Shown one piece after another: positions 16,798 through 25,774 of a DNA stretch of 64,000 nucleotides. The position numbers and the translations under genes were made by a program. How positions within the stretch are numbered: position 1 is the stretch's first letter; each line of letters opens with the position of its first letter. The stretch covers positions 36,643-100,642 of the forward strand of contig JAECQP010000003.1 of assembly GCA_015999745.1 (NCBI GenBank), written 5' to 3'. The stretch is from Sphingobacteriia bacterium. GTDB lineage: Bacteria > Bacteroidota > Bacteroidia > Chitinophagales > Chitinophagaceae. The notes below the pieces were generated by a model that was not told where the DNA came from, made no database searches, and saw only the letters and a list, made by a program, of their open reading frames with translations.

Positions 16798-17622
16798 CTA
16801 CAGTTCACGGGGGCAGCAGATGTCCTGCTGAAATTTCATGAACCGGGCAGGTGAAAGATTGAGAAAGAACTTAAAGTCGTGAATCAATTGGCTTTGATCA
16901 TAATAGCCACATTGATCAATCACTTCAAACCAGTCCGGTTTAACCTGCTTAATGGCAAAATCCCGGATTAACTCAACCGCTTTCAGGAACCGGTAGTACC
17001 GGTTTATTTCCTTCGCAGAATACCCCAGATATTGTTTATGACGGAGTTGGATATTTCTTTCGCTTTGGTTCATTTTCCTCGCGATGGTTTTGACAGGGTC
17101 CAGAACTGTATCATCGAAAGTTGTCAGTAATTCAGAAGTAGCAGAACGGTTTTTAAGATAGGGTTTACAGAAATCAAGGATATAATTCACCTTTTCCTGC
17201 TGACTGTTCATTTTTTTTAATTCATGCCACAAATCGGCGAAGCAATGTTCCTTTATCAATTCGTCCGGGTTAACGGGTACCTGTTCTGCAAGAACAGCAT
17301 TCCCAAAAAAACGATAAAAAGCATCCCCTTTAAAGTTAGCCACCAGAATTTCAGTGCCGGCCGGTAAAGTATAATCGAACGCATTTTTAATGGGGCCCAG
17401 AATCATACATTGATTCACTTTGATCTCCGTATTTTGCTTTGACCTAAGCAAAGCGCCAGGCCCGCAATTGAAAATTAAAATGGTTTGAAAAGAGGGCAAT
17501 AGGGTTTTGGTCTGATGCTGCCCCGATTTATTGGCTGCATAATAAAAATGGGTAACCACTTCTTCAAAGCCGATGGGAGTCGCAATGCGTAAATCGTGAT
17601 ATTCCTGGTCGTTATTGCGCAT
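16798..17622 (-). CDS. AraC family transcriptional regulator
   Basis: About 274 residues from the ATG at 17622 (MRNNDQEYHDLRIATP). A cupin-like sensory domain (residues about 1-140, with ILIFNCGPGALL) is followed by a C-terminal double helix-turn-helix: IARKMNQSERNIQLRHKQYL, then FEVIDQCGYYDQSQLIHDFK and FLNLSPARF. It lies directly upstream of, and on the same strand as, the flavodoxin-fold reductase gene, which it probably controls. The ligand is unknown. Confidence 0.9.
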   Translation of the reverse strand: MRNNDQEYHDLRIATPIGFEEVVTHFYYAANKSGQHQTKTLLPSFQTILIFNCGPGALLRSKQNTEIKVNQCMILGPIKNAFDYTLPAGTEILVANFKGDAFYRFFGNAVLAEQVPVNPDELIKEHCFADLWHELKKMNSQQEKVNYILDFCKPYLKNRSATSELLTTFDDTVLDPVKTIARKMNQSERNIQLRHKQYLGYSAKEINRYYRFLKAVELIRDFAIKQVKPDWFEVIDQCGYYDQSQLIHDFKFFLNLSPARFMKFQQDICCPREL

Positions 17623-17632
17623 CGGTTGAGGT

Positions 17633-18304
17633 TTATTGTTTAAGGTGAAGGCCGGAAAAATGCGCCAGGGTGCCCGGACCAATCCACAAACCAATACTAC
17701 CGGCCACATCAGCGCCCAGTTTTAGGTCATTAACAATTAAAGTGGGCTGCGTATTACCATGTACATAGAGTTTTGCAGAAGCCCCCTTTACCTCAATTTT
17801 CACCTTGGTCCACGCTCCTGGTACAAGGTCAACATAGGACTCATATTTTTCAGGAAACTCCTTTCGGAGTTTATGCCAGGGAAAATCCGGAAAGGAAATA
17901 TACTGAACAGAATGGTTTCTCCTAACCTGATCGTCAGCACGGCCATTGGTGGGGCGGATATAGATGCACTCAAACTTTGAATTGTCGTTGTTGATCCTGA
18001 AAGCCAACCCCACAAATCCTCTTGCCTGATCGGAAGAACCCGCGCCCGGCTGGCCGGACAGTTCCACTTCAATGATGCCATCTTTAAAAAGGAAATCATT
18101 CAGCTTAACAAAAGTAGTTTCAGATGTTACGCCATTGCCGGCTACTTCCAGGGCTTTTTTGCCGGCATAGTTCGTTTCCCTGGTATTTACATTTACCTGA
18201 ACCAGCTTTTTATTACCAAACAGATTGACAGGCTGCCCGGAAATCTGGGCAGCAACATTTAATGCGGAAAGCAGGAAACCGCAAAAGAAGAGTATTATTT
18301 TCAT
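17633..18304 (-). CDS. Secreted concanavalin-like (DUF1080/LamG-type) protein
   Basis: A 223-residue protein with a signal peptide ending in LNVAAQ. The remainder is a single beta-sandwich-like domain with FKDGIIEVELSG, GFVGLAFRINNDNSKFECIYIRP, W-K-V-K-I-E-V and LWIGPGTLAHFSGLHL, as in DUF1080 (3-keto-disaccharide hydrolase-like) and laminin-G-like proteins. No catalytic residues can be assigned. It lies 10 bp upstream of the AraC-type gene on the same strand. It is likely a periplasmic or surface sugar-binding protein. Confidence 0.75.
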   Translation of the reverse strand: MKIILFFCGFLLSALNVAAQISGQPVNLFGNKKLVQVNVNTRETNYAGKKALEVAGNGVTSETTFVKLNDFLFKDGIIEVELSGQPGAGSSDQARGFVGLAFRINNDNSKFECIYIRPTNGRADDQVRRNHSVQYISFPDFPWHKLRKEFPEKYESYVDLVPGAWTKVKIEVKGASAKLYVHGNTQPTLIVNDLKLGADVAGSIGLWIGPGTLAHFSGLHLKQ

Positions 18305-18422
18305 ACATTAATAATACAAATACTTTTCCGGGGGGGGAATACCGAATTTGATGAAGGGGCAGGAATGGTGATGAATGCATCAGCAACGCCCTGGAAAAAA
18401 CTGTTTAATTGCCGCAACACCT

Positions 18423-18632
18423 TCATCCGTTTTGCTTTTTAATCGCTTTGACCAATCGGGCATTTCTTCTATCGGCACGTGAATTCTGCAGGGAAATAAC
18501 AGCCCATATTGCAGCCGGGATCCAGCCAATCAGGGTAATTTGAAGAACCAGGCAGATAATGCCTGTAATGATCCTGCCTCTAAGGATAAATGACAGAAAC
18601 GGGAAGAAAATAGCCAGTAAGGTCATTGTCAA
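18423..18632 (-). CDS. YqaE/Pmp3 family small membrane protein
   Basis: A 69-residue protein with two hydrophobic segments (LLAIFFPFLSFILRG and GIICLVLQITLIGWIPAAIW), matching the UPF0057/Pmp3 pattern in which the second helix ends in W-I-P-A-x-x-W. Members are stress-induced inner-membrane proteolipids that affect membrane potential. The basic tail (RRNARLVKAIKKQNG) is common in Bacteroidota versions. Confidence 0.85.
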   Translation of the reverse strand: MTMTLLAIFFPFLSFILRGRIITGIICLVLQITLIGWIPAAIWAVISLQNSRADRRNARLVKAIKKQNG

Positions 18633-18680
18633 CTTTCTTACAAGTTAAAACTATTCCGATATTATCAACGGATTCGGCAA

Positions 18681-19322
18681 TTATTTTCCGCCAAACTTCT
18701 CCTTGTAATAATCCACCTTAAAATCGTGAACAGGTGTAGGAGAGTCTTTGTATAGCTGTTTATTTTTCAAATAGCGTTCAGACCTGGCAATTCCCATATT
18801 AGAAGCCCCGGAAGGGGAATAAAGAATGGTCAGTTGAACAGGACGTCCAAAAAAACGACTATCCAGAACCGTTTCCCGCATTTCCCTGATCTCTTTGGTT
18901 ATGGAAAGCCCTAAGATATCCACGTAGAACAGTTTAAAAGCATTATTCCTCCCAAAACCACTGGTAAACAGTATTTCCCTGACCTTGCTGTTCCGGATTT
19001 CTTCCCTGAGCTTCAGATTCAGCTCAACGGGAATCAGATCCTGATCCAGCGCTGAGGGTTTCTTTCTGTCACATTGAACAATCGTATCACTGACTGCAAT
19101 TTTTCTTTTGTTCAGAAATTGCAATATACCTTCCAGTTGAATCGGCTTTTTCAATTCCGTAGGGAATGCTTCGCTCAGAATTGTCCAGATACTTGCTACA
19201 TTGCCATAGAAAAAAGGAATGCTAAAGTTATGATGGTCATGGGGATGGATCGTTCCCACAATCAGTCGTTCGCTATCCTTTGCAATCGGGTATTTATCCA
19301 GGTATTGATGGACGGTTCTCAT
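18681..19322 (-). CDS. Uracil-DNA-glycosylase-superfamily protein
   Basis: A 213-residue protein. LIVGTIHPHDHHNFSIPFFYG, followed by NVASIWTILSEAF, resembles the first active-site block of UDG-fold enzymes (G-T-x-P then FYG). REILFTSGFGRNNAF occupies the second strand, and LTILYSPSGASNMGIARS matches the terminal P-S-G/P-S-x-x-N block. It is closest in style to the hypoxanthine-DNA-glycosylase-like (family 6) group. It overlaps the upstream HxlR gene by 4 bp (ATGA), so the two are translated from one message. The family assignment is fair; the base specificity is unknown. Confidence 0.65.
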   Translation of the reverse strand: MRTVHQYLDKYPIAKDSERLIVGTIHPHDHHNFSIPFFYGNVASIWTILSEAFPTELKKPIQLEGILQFLNKRKIAVSDTIVQCDRKKPSALDQDLIPVELNLKLREEIRNSKVREILFTSGFGRNNAFKLFYVDILGLSITKEIREMRETVLDSRFFGRPVQLTILYSPSGASNMGIARSERYLKNKQLYKDSPTPVHDFKVDYYKEKFGGK

Positions 19323-19696
19323 TTTTTGTATTTATTACCGGCACCCATGATCTTTTTTCTATGCGCAGTTCCCCATTCATACATGGCCAGCAGCACTTTG
19401 TCTAACGACAGCCCATATTGAGTGATTTCATACTCCACCGTGGCAGGGACGGTATCATAAACAGTTCTGGTAATCATCTTATTCATTTCAAGGTCTCTCA
19501 GCTCTTTTGAGAGCATGCGGGGAGATATACCCGGCACAGAGCGTTCAATTTCTTTAAACCTTTTTTTACCCTCCATTAAAGAGCTTAAGATAGGTAGTTT
19601 CCATTTACCGCTTAAAAAATCGAGGGTATCGTTAACCGCCTGCGCAAACTCAACAGGACAGTTGGGAAGACTGAGACCACATTCCTGCTTTATCAT
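19319..19696 (-). CDS. HxlR (DUF24) family transcriptional regulator, possible redox/quinone sensor
   Basis: A 125-residue winged-helix protein: FLSGKWKLPILSSLMEGKKR followed by FKEIERSVPGISPRMLSKEL, the canonical HxlR motif. Cys6 and Cys13 near the N-terminus are placed like the redox-active Cys of YodB, HypR and QorR. The gene is divergent from an NAD(P)H-quinone-reductase-like gene, with a perfect palindrome between them. I infer autoregulation and derepression by quinones or electrophiles. Its own message also carries the UDG-like gene. Confidence 0.92.
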   Translation of the reverse strand: MIKQECGLSLPNCPVEFAQAVNDTLDFLSGKWKLPILSSLMEGKKRFKEIERSVPGISPRMLSKELRDLEMNKMITRTVYDTVPATVEYEITQYGLSLDKVLLAMYEWGTAHRKKIMGAGNKYKK

Positions 19697-19712
19697 GTTC
19701 TTTTTCTATTGG

Positions 19713-19744
19713 TATACCAGAGTATACCGGTATACTCTGGTATA
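19713..19744. promoter_or_regulatory. Perfect 32-bp palindrome, probable HxlR operator
   Basis: Left half TATACCAGAGTATACC (19713-19728); the right half 19729-19744 is its exact reverse complement, so all 16 base pairs match without a spacer. It contains four TATAC-type half-sites. It lies 16 bp upstream of the hxlR start and 68 bp upstream of the divergent reductase gene, overlapping the expected transcription start of hxlR. Confidence 0.85.
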
Positions 19745-19751
19745 GTAGTTA

Positions 19752-19759
19752 CAAAAGTA
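19752..19759 (-). promoter_or_regulatory. Candidate minus-7 element of the hxlR promoter
   Basis: On the minus strand this reads TACTTTTG, an exact TAnnTTTG match. It places the transcription start at or just inside the palindrome, which would explain autorepression. No clear minus-33 TTTG is seen at the right distance. Confidence 0.45.
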
Positions 19760-19812
19760 TAGCAAAGATAGATAATTTTACCCTTATTCCATCACACTTA
19801 ATATTATTTAAA

Positions 19813-20688
19813 ATGATTTTAGTAACAGGCGCAACAGGGCAATTCGGAAAAACAACCATCCATGCGCTGCTGAATAAAAACGTACCTGCCGGTAGTATAT
19901 CGGCTTTGGTAAGGGATTTAACCAAGGCAACGGATTTGAAGGAAAAAGGGATTCACCTCAAAACAGGAGACTACGACGACGCAACATCTCTTCTTTCAGC
20001 TTTGAGGGGGGTAAATAAATTGCTGTTGGTATCCGGAAATGATATTCCCAACAGGGCCAGGCAGCAGAGAAATGTGGTAGAAGCGGCAGTAGCGGCAGGC
20101 GTTACCCATATTGTTTACACCAGCTTTTTGCGCAGAAACGAAACAGCCGGCTCCCCTATTGCTGCAGTAGCAGCCTCTCATATTGAAACGGAGCGTATCA
20201 TTAAAGAAAGCGGCATCCCCTACACCATTATGCGCAATAGTTTATATGCAGACATATTACCGGGTTTTATGGGAGAAAAGGTTCTAGAAACAGGAATATA
20301 CCTCCCGGCAGGCAACGGAAGCGCCTCTTTTGCATTAAGGCAGGATATGGCTGAGGCCGCAGCTGAGATACTGACCGGCAGTGGGCATGAAAACAAAGAT
20401 TATATCATAGCCAATGAGCGCAATTATACAATGCATGATGTTGCAGCCATGCTGAGTGAGCTTTCAGGAGCAGAAATCCCCTATACAAGCCCCACAACCG
20501 CAACTTACACAGATACGCTTTCCAAAGCAGGTGTACCGGAGGAATACATACAATTGATTGCCGGTTTCAGCGAAGCAATTGAACAAGGCGAGTTTGAAAC
20601 CTCCCACTCCGATTTGAGAAAACTGCTAGGTCGAACACCTACAGACATCAAAGAATACCTGAAATCCGTTTACTTCTCCACCAACTAA
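19813..20688 (+). CDS. NmrA/SDR family NAD(P)H:quinone oxidoreductase-like protein (QorB/YtfG-like)
   Basis: A 291-residue atypical short-chain dehydrogenase. The nucleotide-binding ILVTGATGQFGKTTI is at residues 2-16, then ALVRDLTKA, and VTHIVYTSF; the catalytic YxxxK is replaced by the NmrA-type pattern (SHIETERIIKESGIPYTIMR). E. coli YtfG (QorB) of this family reduces quinones with NADPH. Its divergent HxlR regulator supports a quinone-detoxification role. A DoxX-like gene follows 12 bp downstream. Confidence 0.88.
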   Translation: MILVTGATGQFGKTTIHALLNKNVPAGSISALVRDLTKATDLKEKGIHLKTGDYDDATSLLSALRGVNKLLLVSGNDIPNRARQQRNVVEAAVAAGVTHIVYTSFLRRNETAGSPIAAVAASHIETERIIKESGIPYTIMRNSLYADILPGFMGEKVLETGIYLPAGNGSASFALRQDMAEAAAEILTGSGHENKDYIIANERNYTMHDVAAMLSELSGAEIPYTSPTTATYTDTLSKAGVPEEYIQLIAGFSEAIEQGEFETSHSDLRKLLGRTPTDIKEYLKSVYFSTN

Positions 20689-20700
20689 ACCTATAACAAA

Positions 20701-21081
20701 ATGAAAAAAAACAAAATAATCTATTGGGTAACCACAGGAATTATATCAGCCATGATGCTGTTCAGTGCATACGGGTATTTCAACAATCCGGATATCAAAG
20801 CGGGATTCACGCATTTGGGATTCCCGGACTATTTCAGAATAGAACTGGGTATTGCCAAGCTTGCGGGCGCTTTGTTGCTGGTGATACCGGTAATACCAAA
20901 CACAGTTAAAGGGCTCACCTATTCTGGATTTGCCTTTACTTTTTTATCAGCCGCTCTTGCTCATGCGGCGAGCGGGGATCCTGCTTCGGCCATCATCACC
21001 CCACTGGTATTTCTGGCGATCCTTACCGTATCCTATGCTTACCATCAAAAATTGAAGCACCGAACAGCCCCAATCATTTAG
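20701..21081 (+). CDS. DoxX-like membrane protein
   Basis: A 126-residue protein with four hydrophobic helices (about 6-26, 46-64, 70-90 and 94-112). It has the DoxX_2-type features HLGFPDYFRIELGIAKLAGA and HAASGDPA. It lies 12 bp after the quinone-reductase-like gene and is therefore probably part of the HxlR-controlled unit. DoxX-like proteins are often co-regulated with redox enzymes and may interact with quinones in the membrane. The stop codon overlaps the stop of the convergent peptidase gene. Confidence 0.85.
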   Translation: MKKNKIIYWVTTGIISAMMLFSAYGYFNNPDIKAGFTHLGFPDYFRIELGIAKLAGALLLVIPVIPNTVKGLTYSGFAFTFLSAALAHAASGDPASAIITPLVFLAILTVSYAYHQKLKHRTAPII

Positions 21082-22652
21082 TTATCATACCCACCGGCGC
21101 GCTTGGATTTAACGGGTGCAGGCCATTTTTGCGGACCATTGGGGCCGTTCGGCAGTATGGCTTTTTCAGTGGAACTACGCTCAGGATCTTCACAGGCCAT
21201 GTACACCAGGATAGCGGTCAGGATGGCATTGCTGCGTACATCATCAAACACAATTTTATCGTAGGTATCCCTGTTGGTATGCCAGGTATAATTGAAATAA
21301 GACCAGTTCAACGCACCCAGTGAAAATGCGGGTACTCCAACTGCTACAAAGGAAGCATGATCCGAACCGCCGCCACCGGGCATTCCGGGGAAATTGGTTT
21401 TGATGGAATCTGTAATTGATTTAGGTACAGCAGCCAGCCAGCGGCCCAGGTAGTCTTTGGCGTTGGCATAACCGGAACCGCCGATATTGACGATCCTTCC
21501 GGTACCATTGTCCTGGTTGAACAGGGCCTGGAGGTTGGAAACAACCTCAGGATGATCTTCTACAAATGCGCGGGAACCGTTCAGTCCCTGCTCCTCACTG
21601 CCCCAGTGTCCTACCAGGATGGTTCTTTTGGGATGAGGATATACCGCTTTTAAAATGCGCATGGCCTCCATCATCACCAACGTACCGGTACCATTATCAG
21701 TAGCGCCGGTACCACCGTCCCATGAATCGAAGTGTGCGGAGAGCATTACATATTCATTGGGCTTTTCAGTGCCTTTGATTTCAGCAAGGGTATTAAAGGT
21801 TGGGACCGTTCCCAATTCCTTAGACTGGGTATATATAGAAATAGAAGGTTGTTTGCCCGACTCGGTTAAGCGATAGAGCAATCCATAATCTTCCAGTGCA
21901 ATATCCACAGTGGGAATTTTTTTCGTAAAAGCAGCGAAGATTTTATTGACGCCAAAGCCACTGGACCAGTTGCTGGCCACGATCCCCGCAGCGCCTGCTT
22001 TTTCGAGTGCGTCGGCCAGTTTGGCGTTGGAAAGGCCTGTTTTGCTGATGCGCTTTTTCCAGGCATCAGCCAGCGCAGTACGCTCAGCTTTCATTTTCTC
22101 AATAGAAGCTTTGGTACCAAACTCGTTCCAGTTATAATCCGGACGACCTGTGGGCTGCGGCATAGAGATCAGGACAAACTTCCCCTTTACATTGGGTAAC
22201 CATTGTTGAAAAGCAAGAGAATCTGCAGCATCAGCCAGGATAATGGTTTCAGCCGTCACCGGCTTTTTGGTTGCAGGGCTGAATGCCAGTTGGGTTCCTT
22301 CGATAGAGCGTGTCCATGGAGCCCCCATATCAATATGGGTAACGCCCCTGTCCCAACCGCGCCAGGTGCCATAGTTTTCCCGACGGGCGGGAATGCCCCA
22401 TTGACCATACTGCGCAATCGCCCAGTCACTTGCCTGAACCATTTTGCCGGAACCAACCAGCCGGGGTCCAACCCCATCCATCAGTTCATGGGCCAGTCTT
22501 TTAAGTTGGGAACGGTCGTTCGCTTCCTGAACGATCGCAGCAACAGTGGCTTCTGTACTGCTCACCTGTGCCGTAACAGAGAGCGAAACCAGGCTCAGCC
22601 CAACTACCAGCCCGGCCGCCTTTGTATGCAAAGTGGAGATCAAAATTTTCAT
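21078..22652 (-). CDS. M28 family metallo-aminopeptidase with PA domain
   Basis: About 524 residues from the ATG at 22652 (MKILISTLHTKAAG); the five extra residues of the longer frame are not needed. The signal peptide ends in SVTAQ. A protease-associated insert (AGAAGIVASNWSSGFGV) lies at about residues 230-250. The M28 zinc site is then visible: AHFDSWDGGTGATDNGTG (His, Asp), GSEEQGLNGS (catalytic Glu and Glu ligand), NQDNGTG (Asp) and GGGGSDHASF (His). It is a secreted exopeptidase, likely periplasmic or surface-exposed. Confidence 0.93.
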   Translation of the reverse strand: MKILISTLHTKAAGLVVGLSLVSLSVTAQVSSTEATVAAIVQEANDRSQLKRLAHELMDGVGPRLVGSGKMVQASDWAIAQYGQWGIPARRENYGTWRGWDRGVTHIDMGAPWTRSIEGTQLAFSPATKKPVTAETIILADAADSLAFQQWLPNVKGKFVLISMPQPTGRPDYNWNEFGTKASIEKMKAERTALADAWKKRISKTGLSNAKLADALEKAGAAGIVASNWSSGFGVNKIFAAFTKKIPTVDIALEDYGLLYRLTESGKQPSISIYTQSKELGTVPTFNTLAEIKGTEKPNEYVMLSAHFDSWDGGTGATDNGTGTLVMMEAMRILKAVYPHPKRTILVGHWGSEEQGLNGSRAFVEDHPEVVSNLQALFNQDNGTGRIVNIGGSGYANAKDYLGRWLAAVPKSITDSIKTNFPGMPGGGGSDHASFVAVGVPAFSLGALNWSYFNYTWHTNRDTYDKIVFDDVRSNAILTAILVYMACEDPERSSTEKAILPNGPNGPQKWPAPVKSKRAGGYDN

Positions 22653-22798
22653 GGGATAATGATACAAAAGAAATGCGTACCGCCCCAGGATACAGAAGAG
22701 ATTGTGATGGATGGATGAATGTCCGGCAATTTTTTCAATAACATTACAGTATGTATTTCAAAAAATTTTATAGTGCTATATATAATTAAGCGGTTAAA

Positions 22799-24751
22799 TT
22801 AGTTCCTGCGGGCCTTATCCCTGTTGTAAATGGTAAAAAACGGGATATCTGCCAGCAGTGAAAAATTGATCCTCGTTACACTCCTATTCGATTCTGTAAT
22901 AGCGGCATTCCCGCTTTCATATTTAATGGTTCTGAGGTTCGGAATATAGCTAAAATGAATCCCCGCTGAAACAGGCAGCTTAGGGCAGTTTACCAGTAGT
23001 CCGATTCCTGGTGAAAAGAAATGTTCCAATCGCAGGTTGGAATAAGATACCGTATCGTTATTCAATCTTTGATTTACCATAGACCCCAGATCTAAAAAAC
23101 TCACAAAAGGGGTAAGAAATCCTTTCCCAACTGTTACTGATATTCCTATTGGGGCAGATAAACCAATATTTCCTTTTGTTTGATTCTTCTGGCTGCCATA
23201 AGCTGTTTCCCAACCTCCCGCCAACCCTACATAGCCATTCAGCGATATATTAAAACTGCTGTGCCTTTTAATGGAAGCGCTTCCAATCGGCAAGGCATAG
23301 GCATTCAGCAGCTTTTCCATATCCGCTGCATTTTCTACTGTTGCCAGTTGCGACACAAATGCAATGGTACGGGAAAACTTCATTTCCTTGCTCATATATG
23401 CACCAAATTCAATCGTCAACCGGGGAATAACCTGCTGGTAGTCCTTTTTCAGTATAGCTTCAAATATTGCAATGTATTTTCCGGGAACATCAACAACAGT
23501 ATCATTGATCAGGTAGCGTTCATTGATTGCAGAAATATTTTTCAAGGCGCCAACAAACTGACCCACTGATAGATTGACATTATTTATATAGGTCATGATC
23601 TCCTCGGGGGTCTTTAAATCAAACCCCCTGGACTTTACATAACTGTAAGTATTATTTAACTTGTTCACAAACCTGACCAGGTCCTGCATCTTAGTTGCCA
23701 GCGGTACAATATTATCGGCATTCCTTACTTCCAGGTAATTTCTAAATTCCGGAACCTGAATCATTTGCTGATACAACAGCCCATAAAAATACCTCACTTC
23801 AGGTTTCTTTAAAGACACCTCTGTTGCCGGCAGAATGTTCAGGGGGTTAACCCATATATCCCTGCTGCCTGCTGTATCTAATAAGGCCTGTGAAATAAGG
23901 TCCGCCGCATTAAGTATTTTGTAAACAGAGGAGTCTGAAGAATACTGTTCGTTCGCCAGTGATGTAACCAGCCGGTCTAAAGATTGTCCTTGTTGACTGT
24001 ATTCAACAATATAGCTTCCCAGAAACAACATATCCTTCATTTTCGGGTTATTTTGCAATAAAGGAAAAATGCCTTCGGGGTTTCTTATTATATTTTTGGG
24101 CAACTGCTCAATATCAAACTGAGCGGTATGCCTCAACTGTAATAAATCGGCAGTATAATAAGAAGACGATCCTGAGCCGTACAGCTTTTCTATATAAGTA
24201 AATGTTTTTGGAAAAACAGACCTGATCAGTTGAGCATCTTTCTCAGTGTTGATTTGTTTGAACATCTGATCAATCGCCACATGTAAGGCTTCCTGCTTAA
24301 ATCTGCCAGCCATAAAATTTGCAATTCCGTTTATAGCGGAGGCCTGCCAGCCTGCAGATCCAAGACCGCCTGCAACCAATTCCAAAGATGAATAACTGAT
24401 CGCTTTATCAACGGCCGTTCCTGTTCTCCCGCCTCCCATCACAGAATCCGGCATCATGTAATAGTTTTGCTTTGGCAGGATATCAGGAGGATAAATTCCC
24501 AACAAATGATCCTTTAGAAAAGGATTGGCCAGCAGTTCCTGATCATTGCCATATTTATAGATTTTTTCCCTGAAAGCTTCAACAAAACTATTGATAATAA
24601 ACGTGGTATCTTTTGTACTACGGGGAATACTATTTATGATATTGGCTAATTCCAGGGCATCCAAATAGGTCTTTTGCTTGTTATATTGGGCAAACAGACC
24701 GGAACTACAAACCAGCGTCAATACAATCAGGAAGTATATCTTTTGCAGCAT
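22799..24751 (-). CDS. Unrecognised exported protein with C-terminal beta-barrel-like part
   Basis: A 650-residue protein. The signal peptide is MLQKIYFLIVLTLVCSSGLF plus AQ. Residues about 25-480 look mainly helical and contain a GGGRTGTAVDKAISYSSLEL segment and many Tyr/Asn/Gln residues, without a motif I know. From about 490 the pattern changes to alternating strands (FNISLNGYVGLAGGW, IGLSAPIGISVTVGKGF, FFSPGIGLLVNC, INFSLLADIPFFTIYNR), as in small outer-membrane barrels. A helical domain fused to a membrane barrel is the best description. It is co-directional with, and 64 bp downstream of, the 24816-25634 gene. Both look more AT-rich than their neighbours. Confidence 0.8.
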   Translation of the reverse strand: MLQKIYFLIVLTLVCSSGLFAQYNKQKTYLDALELANIINSIPRSTKDTTFIINSFVEAFREKIYKYGNDQELLANPFLKDHLLGIYPPDILPKQNYYMMPDSVMGGGRTGTAVDKAISYSSLELVAGGLGSAGWQASAINGIANFMAGRFKQEALHVAIDQMFKQINTEKDAQLIRSVFPKTFTYIEKLYGSGSSSYYTADLLQLRHTAQFDIEQLPKNIIRNPEGIFPLLQNNPKMKDMLFLGSYIVEYSQQGQSLDRLVTSLANEQYSSDSSVYKILNAADLISQALLDTAGSRDIWVNPLNILPATEVSLKKPEVRYFYGLLYQQMIQVPEFRNYLEVRNADNIVPLATKMQDLVRFVNKLNNTYSYVKSRGFDLKTPEEIMTYINNVNLSVGQFVGALKNISAINERYLINDTVVDVPGKYIAIFEAILKKDYQQVIPRLTIEFGAYMSKEMKFSRTIAFVSQLATVENAADMEKLLNAYALPIGSASIKRHSSFNISLNGYVGLAGGWETAYGSQKNQTKGNIGLSAPIGISVTVGKGFLTPFVSFLDLGSMVNQRLNNDTVSYSNLRLEHFFSPGIGLLVNCPKLPVSAGIHFSYIPNLRTIKYESGNAAITESNRSVTRINFSLLADIPFFTIYNRDKARRN

Positions 24752-24815
24752 AGGGCAATATTTAATTTAGAAATTATACGAAGGCAGCCATGCAATAAGA
24801 AGATCATCTACCGGA

Positions 24816-25634
24816 TCAGGAACGATAGGCTGAAGATATATTCGGCTCGGCAAACACCCTTGCATATACACTGGTGTCTTCCCGCAAGGAAGATTGAATT
24901 CCGGAAGGTGCAAACCAATATCCGTTTTGGTCCATGATCTGCAATCCCATTGTCCCCAGCATAAATGGCACATTTGCCCAGGGAGTGGTTGTTCCCTTTA
25001 ATCTTTTATATTCAAAAACAGACCAGCCACTGGGCTGTCCCGGGATATACGGACCGGGAATACCTGTAACAGGGGACGTATAAAACCTTTGCCAGTTATT
25101 ATTAGCATCCAGTAAAAGCACCAGGTTTCTGTCCAGTTTTTTCTCAAAATAGTTCTGAAACCTGAATACCGTCACATACTCACCATTCGGCGCCTGCATT
25201 TTTATGCCGTATTGTTTTGAGAAATCATCTGTAATAATGCAACTGAAAAAGTTTCCATGCGCATCTCTGGCCCAGTCCCCGGTTCCCCAATCAAACACCG
25301 TTACATATGGCTTTACTCCCTTTTGATATACGGTAAGAAATTCCAGTGGAGCTATGTTTTTAGGCTCTGAGGTAAGATAGATCAAATCATCTCCGTAAAC
25401 CTTAATATCATTCCTGTTATAGATATGATACCCGAATATGCCAAAACTCGGAACATCTATCATTACCCCGTTAAAACAGGTATCGTATGGATCTTTCGGC
25501 AGGCTTACACAGCCTATCTTAAAACCATGTACTCTTTCCGGCTGTTTAACCTCTGATGCCGTTTCAATAAGATCTCCTTTAATTTCGGTCAGATCAAGCG
25601 ATTCAAGGCTTTCCGGAATAAATGGTGTAAACAT
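24816..25634 (-). CDS. Unrecognised soluble protein, partner of the barrel protein gene
   Basis: A 272-residue protein without a signal peptide or membrane helix. It is rich in aromatic residues, Gly, Pro and Asn (GDWARDAHGNFFSCIITDDF, PGPYIPGQPSGWSVFEYKRL). I do not recognise any catalytic motif. It lies upstream of the helical/barrel protein gene on the same strand and is probably co-transcribed with it. The intervals 25635-25774 and 24752-24815 show no gene. A function cannot be assigned; a secreted-effector or binding role would be speculation. Confidence 0.7.
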   Translation of the reverse strand: MFTPFIPESLESLDLTEIKGDLIETASEVKQPERVHGFKIGCVSLPKDPYDTCFNGVMIDVPSFGIFGYHIYNRNDIKVYGDDLIYLTSEPKNIAPLEFLTVYQKGVKPYVTVFDWGTGDWARDAHGNFFSCIITDDFSKQYGIKMQAPNGEYVTVFRFQNYFEKKLDRNLVLLLDANNNWQRFYTSPVTGIPGPYIPGQPSGWSVFEYKRLKGTTTPWANVPFMLGTMGLQIMDQNGYWFAPSGIQSSLREDTSVYARVFAEPNISSAYRS

Positions 25635-25774
25635 AATGCGGGTAATTTAAGTTGCGCGTTAAGGTATTTGCTGATTCAACAGTAAAATATCCTTTTCCCG
25701 GGACTTATGGCACTTTTTACATATACAGACCAGAAGACTTCACAAAGCAGCAGGAATCTTTAACCGGAACGGTC

